A stretch of DNA of 64,000 nucleotides, from assembly GCA_003024785.1 (NCBI GenBank), contig PUQB01000171.1, positions 165,001 through 229,000 of the forward strand. The letters run 5' to 3'. This document shows positions 61,471 to 64,000 of this stretch, one piece after another; positions within the stretch are counted from its first letter, which is position 1, and each line of letters begins with the position of its first letter. The position numbers and the translations under genes were made by a program. The notes under the pieces were generated by a model. The model saw nothing but the letters and a program-made list of their open reading frames with translations. It did not search any database and was not told where the DNA came from. Source of the DNA: Selaginella tamariscina (lineage: Eukaryota; Streptophyta; Lycopodiopsida; Selaginellales; Selaginellaceae).

Positions 61471-61553
61471 TGCTGAAATGGGCGAGTTAATCTAAGACAT
61501 CAGATTAAGATTCTGATCCACAAAGCGTGAGTTAGTAAAAGCTCATTCTCAAC
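61471..61553 (+). pseudogene. tRNA-Leu(AAG)-like relic, locus A copy 3 (fullest)
   Basis: Reads gctgaaatgggcgagttaat, then ctaagacatcagattaag and attctgatccacaaagcg, then tgagttagtaaaagctca and ttctcaac. The acceptor ends (GCTGAA/TTCTCAAC) pair partly, the anticodon stem TCAGA/TCTGA is intact with AAG in the loop, and the T arm has degenerated. Confidence 0.55.
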
Positions 61554-61744
61554 AAATTTATTTTTAAAGATATTCTTTCACACATTATATCTTATTGACC
61601 CACAGATTTAACATTTTACGCACTACATTGTAAATAAACCAAATGCTCCATACTTTGAATACAAAAGAATCGTATGTTTATATATATGTGTGTGTGTGAA
61701 CAATGTGTAAGAAGAAAATTCAATGTGATTAAAAATATATACAG

Positions 61745-62000
61745 CATCCCATTGATGATAGAATTTGGGCCCCTTTGTTTGGAGACTCTGGGATAGACGA
61801 CTCTCACCGGATGCCCATAATCCGGCGAGATGACGGAACGGGTAAACGATCGCTCCAACCGGCCACTCAACAACAGCCGCGATCGCAAACGCCACGAATC
61901 CAAGCGTCGGACCGACCACCTTCACATGGCACGGATTCTGCCGAGTCCCGCATTCCACACACGTCGGGACGGTGTGCCTCCTGGTCGTCACTGTTGCCAT
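61745..62000 (-). pseudogene. Small cysteine-containing membrane protein, copy 3
   Basis: From ATG 62000 the protein is unchanged through VYPFRHL. A deletion of about 7 bp and a one-base loss near 61815-61830 then shift the frame. The C-terminal end is also replaced, as in copy 2. Confidence 0.7.
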
Positions 62001-64000
62001 TGATCCAATCGAATCGAGTCGAGGAGAAGAAATCATACACAAAACAAGTTTTTTATATCTAGCTGCATTTGTGGGAAGAACTTATATATACAGGATAGAA
62101 AACATGTAGGATCGACCGTACAGATTGTGGATTAGATATTCAACACCTGGCACGTCAATGTCTGCGGAACCTTTCTTATTGCGCCAGGTGGCAATACTTA
62201 ATAATTCATGAACACATGGCATGTTGAAGTATTTGGCATGGGGCTTTAAACACGTGTTCAATTGACATATGTATATAAAGGTAATTTAAAATATAAGCCT
62301 TGAATAGAAAGGGGAAAAATAAGCATATGACAAGTGGGAAAAAGGCGGATAATGGCACGTGGAATGAAAATCATCTTTCCCATAACAACAGATAGTGTAT
62401 TGGAAAAGAAAAATTATCACACTCGCTATTATCTTTCTTAATCTAAAGAAAATTATTATGTGGTAGAGCATTCACACTTACCACTTAAACAATCTCATCA
62501 TTACATGTAATTATATGTAATTACATTTGCACTTAAGAGTGTTGCATTTGCACTGGCTGTTAATAACTTTATGAGTGCTGCATTTAAGGAATCTTACTGT
62601 CGTGTTATTGCTGACTCAACAAACAAAATGTTGAGTCATTTAAATGACATGTTTTACAGCTTTTAATTGATAAGAAAAAAATGTTATTTATGGTAACGGT
62701 AACATTTAAGGGTTTATAGTTCGAATGCACCGTCCCGTAAGTTTCTTAAAAGAAAATTTCTTAAGATTAAGAACTTTAACAATGAATATAAATTATAAAT
62801 TTTATGTTAAACAACAACTATAGAATGCCCTATATATTATTAGTAAAAGAGAGAATGAGTAGTTTAGAGAGAATAAGAAATCTCTGAAATGCTTATGAAA
62901 ATCTAAAAAAATTTAATTAAAATTGGTTTTTAAATTTTTTATGATTAAAACAAGTATATTTATATCTCGTGTAATTTTTGTATTGAGCCAAAATGAATAA
63001 TGTATTTACAAGAGAAGGTTGCAACACTGTTTAAAAAAGAAACTTTTAAGATTTATGTCGAAGTGATAAGTGATAAGTATAATTTCAAATGATATAATGT
63101 TTAACTTACAGGAGACAAGAAAGGAAAGATACATCATAAAAACATATATATATATATAAGTCAATTATGGGTATGTGTATATTTCTTATGTATAGGCCTT
63201 ATAACAAAGAGGCTAGCAACACCAATGGAATTCTTATTAATTTCAAAGTTAATATTAAATATAATTAATATTAATTTAATTTTAATTAATACATGTATTT
63301 TAGTAACATTCACATATAAATACTTTTGTAAAAATTTTGTTCTCATGTTTGTTAAACCAAACTTAATATGAATATATATACTCATTTATTTCAAATAATA
63401 TTCTTTATAACATGTTATATAAATATATATTCATTTATTATAAATAGTTGTTATATCATGTTACTCATCTATTCTGAAGATTCCCTATAACATGTTATAA
63501 AATATAAAATGAAAAATATATAATATATATAATAATACCACATTTACACATCAAAATTCAATACAAAAATATCTTATAAAATATTTATTATGCCTTTTTA
63601 TGCATATTAATATATAGTAACAACTATTTATTAAAGCCATGTCAATTAATTACAACTTAACATTTTTATTAAAAAAATCATTTACTTTGTAAAAGGTGTT
63701 GAGATATTTAACCTTTTTAGTGTCACTCAAAATTCTTGTTAAAATAATATTTTATATTTTATATTTTATTATTTATTTAAAATATTTAATTTTATTAATA
63801 ATGTAATAAATAACCATGAAATCTCCATACAAATTTACTATATATAATGAAGACCATTTGGTTATGTATATAACAAGTATATATATTTCAATATATTAAA
63901 ATTTTAATATAAAAAATCTAGCATGACTATGTTACCACATAAATACATATTATTTTTAAAATGTATTTCAATTGTGTATACAAATTAAAAAGGATATTTA
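62001..64000. other. Upstream region and AT-rich tract, copy 3
   Basis: Continuous equivalent of 8908-9306 and 13127-14760 with both transposon sites empty (near 62035 and 62389). It includes the MITE-like block (62466-62830). No gene is seen. Confidence 0.6.

Larger units (their letters stand above)
57116..64000 (+). repeat. Tandem segmental duplication, copy 3 (continues past window)
   Basis: Third direct copy, 6.9 kb visible. It lacks both transposon insertions. It has a private deletion of about 600 bp near 61180 (equivalent to 31750-32340) and many one- or two-base losses in former coding sequence. Confidence 0.92.

Overview
The window is nuclear DNA of a plant-type eukaryote. It is AT-rich, full of (CA)n, (TA)n and (CT)n microsatellites, and its genes have many short GT-AG introns. 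Recognisable plant gene families include a PHT4 plastid anion transporter, RNA polymerase subunit RPB5, a GAE-type epimerase relic and an ABCB transporter relic. I cannot name the species; a bryophyte or seedless vascular plant is only a guess. Many one-base indels separate otherwise near-identical copies, so some frame breaks may be sequencing or assembly errors.

Layout. Positions 1-498 hold the last exons of an RPB5 gene, followed by a PHT4;4-like transporter gene (851-4726). From about 3465 the sequence becomes a direct tandem array of one large unit: copy 1 about 3465-27534, copy 2 about 27535-57115, copy 3 about 57116 to beyond the window. Each junction lies in a CT/TA/AG palindromic microsatellite. 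The left breakpoint is inside a PHT4 intron, so copies 2 and 3 carry only the 3' half of that gene. In order, each unit contains: the PHT4 3' exons, a decayed GAE-like epimerase, a 102-bp minisatellite, a tRNA-Leu relic, a small cysteine-containing membrane protein gene (minus strand), a long AT-rich tract with an older PHT4 last-exon relic, an unrecognised spliced gene, an LTR fossil, a second tRNA-Leu relic, a decayed ABCB gene, and a divergent pair (coiled-coil gene and intronless gene). A MITE and short tandem repeats close the unit. Copy 3 is cut by the window end.

The copies differ mainly by two DNA transposons that entered after the duplication. Copy 1 has a 3.8-kb PIF/Harbinger element (9307-13126) with the usual two genes, a DDE nuclease and a Myb/SANT-like protein. 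Copy 2 has an 8.1-kb Mutator-like element (33075-41196). Both lie just upstream of the same small membrane protein gene.

The most notable object is the Mutator-like element. Besides a transposase with a SWIM zinc finger, it carries on the opposite strand a spliced gene joining a ParB-like domain to a permuted N4/N6-type DNA methyltransferase. Between the two genes is an array of about six mini-exon repeats, each about 70 nt with its own splice signals and a hairpin built on the motif CAGTCGGCA. The same motif recurs near both element ends, next to 10-bp-phased GAATATTC repeats that match the heat-shock-element consensus.
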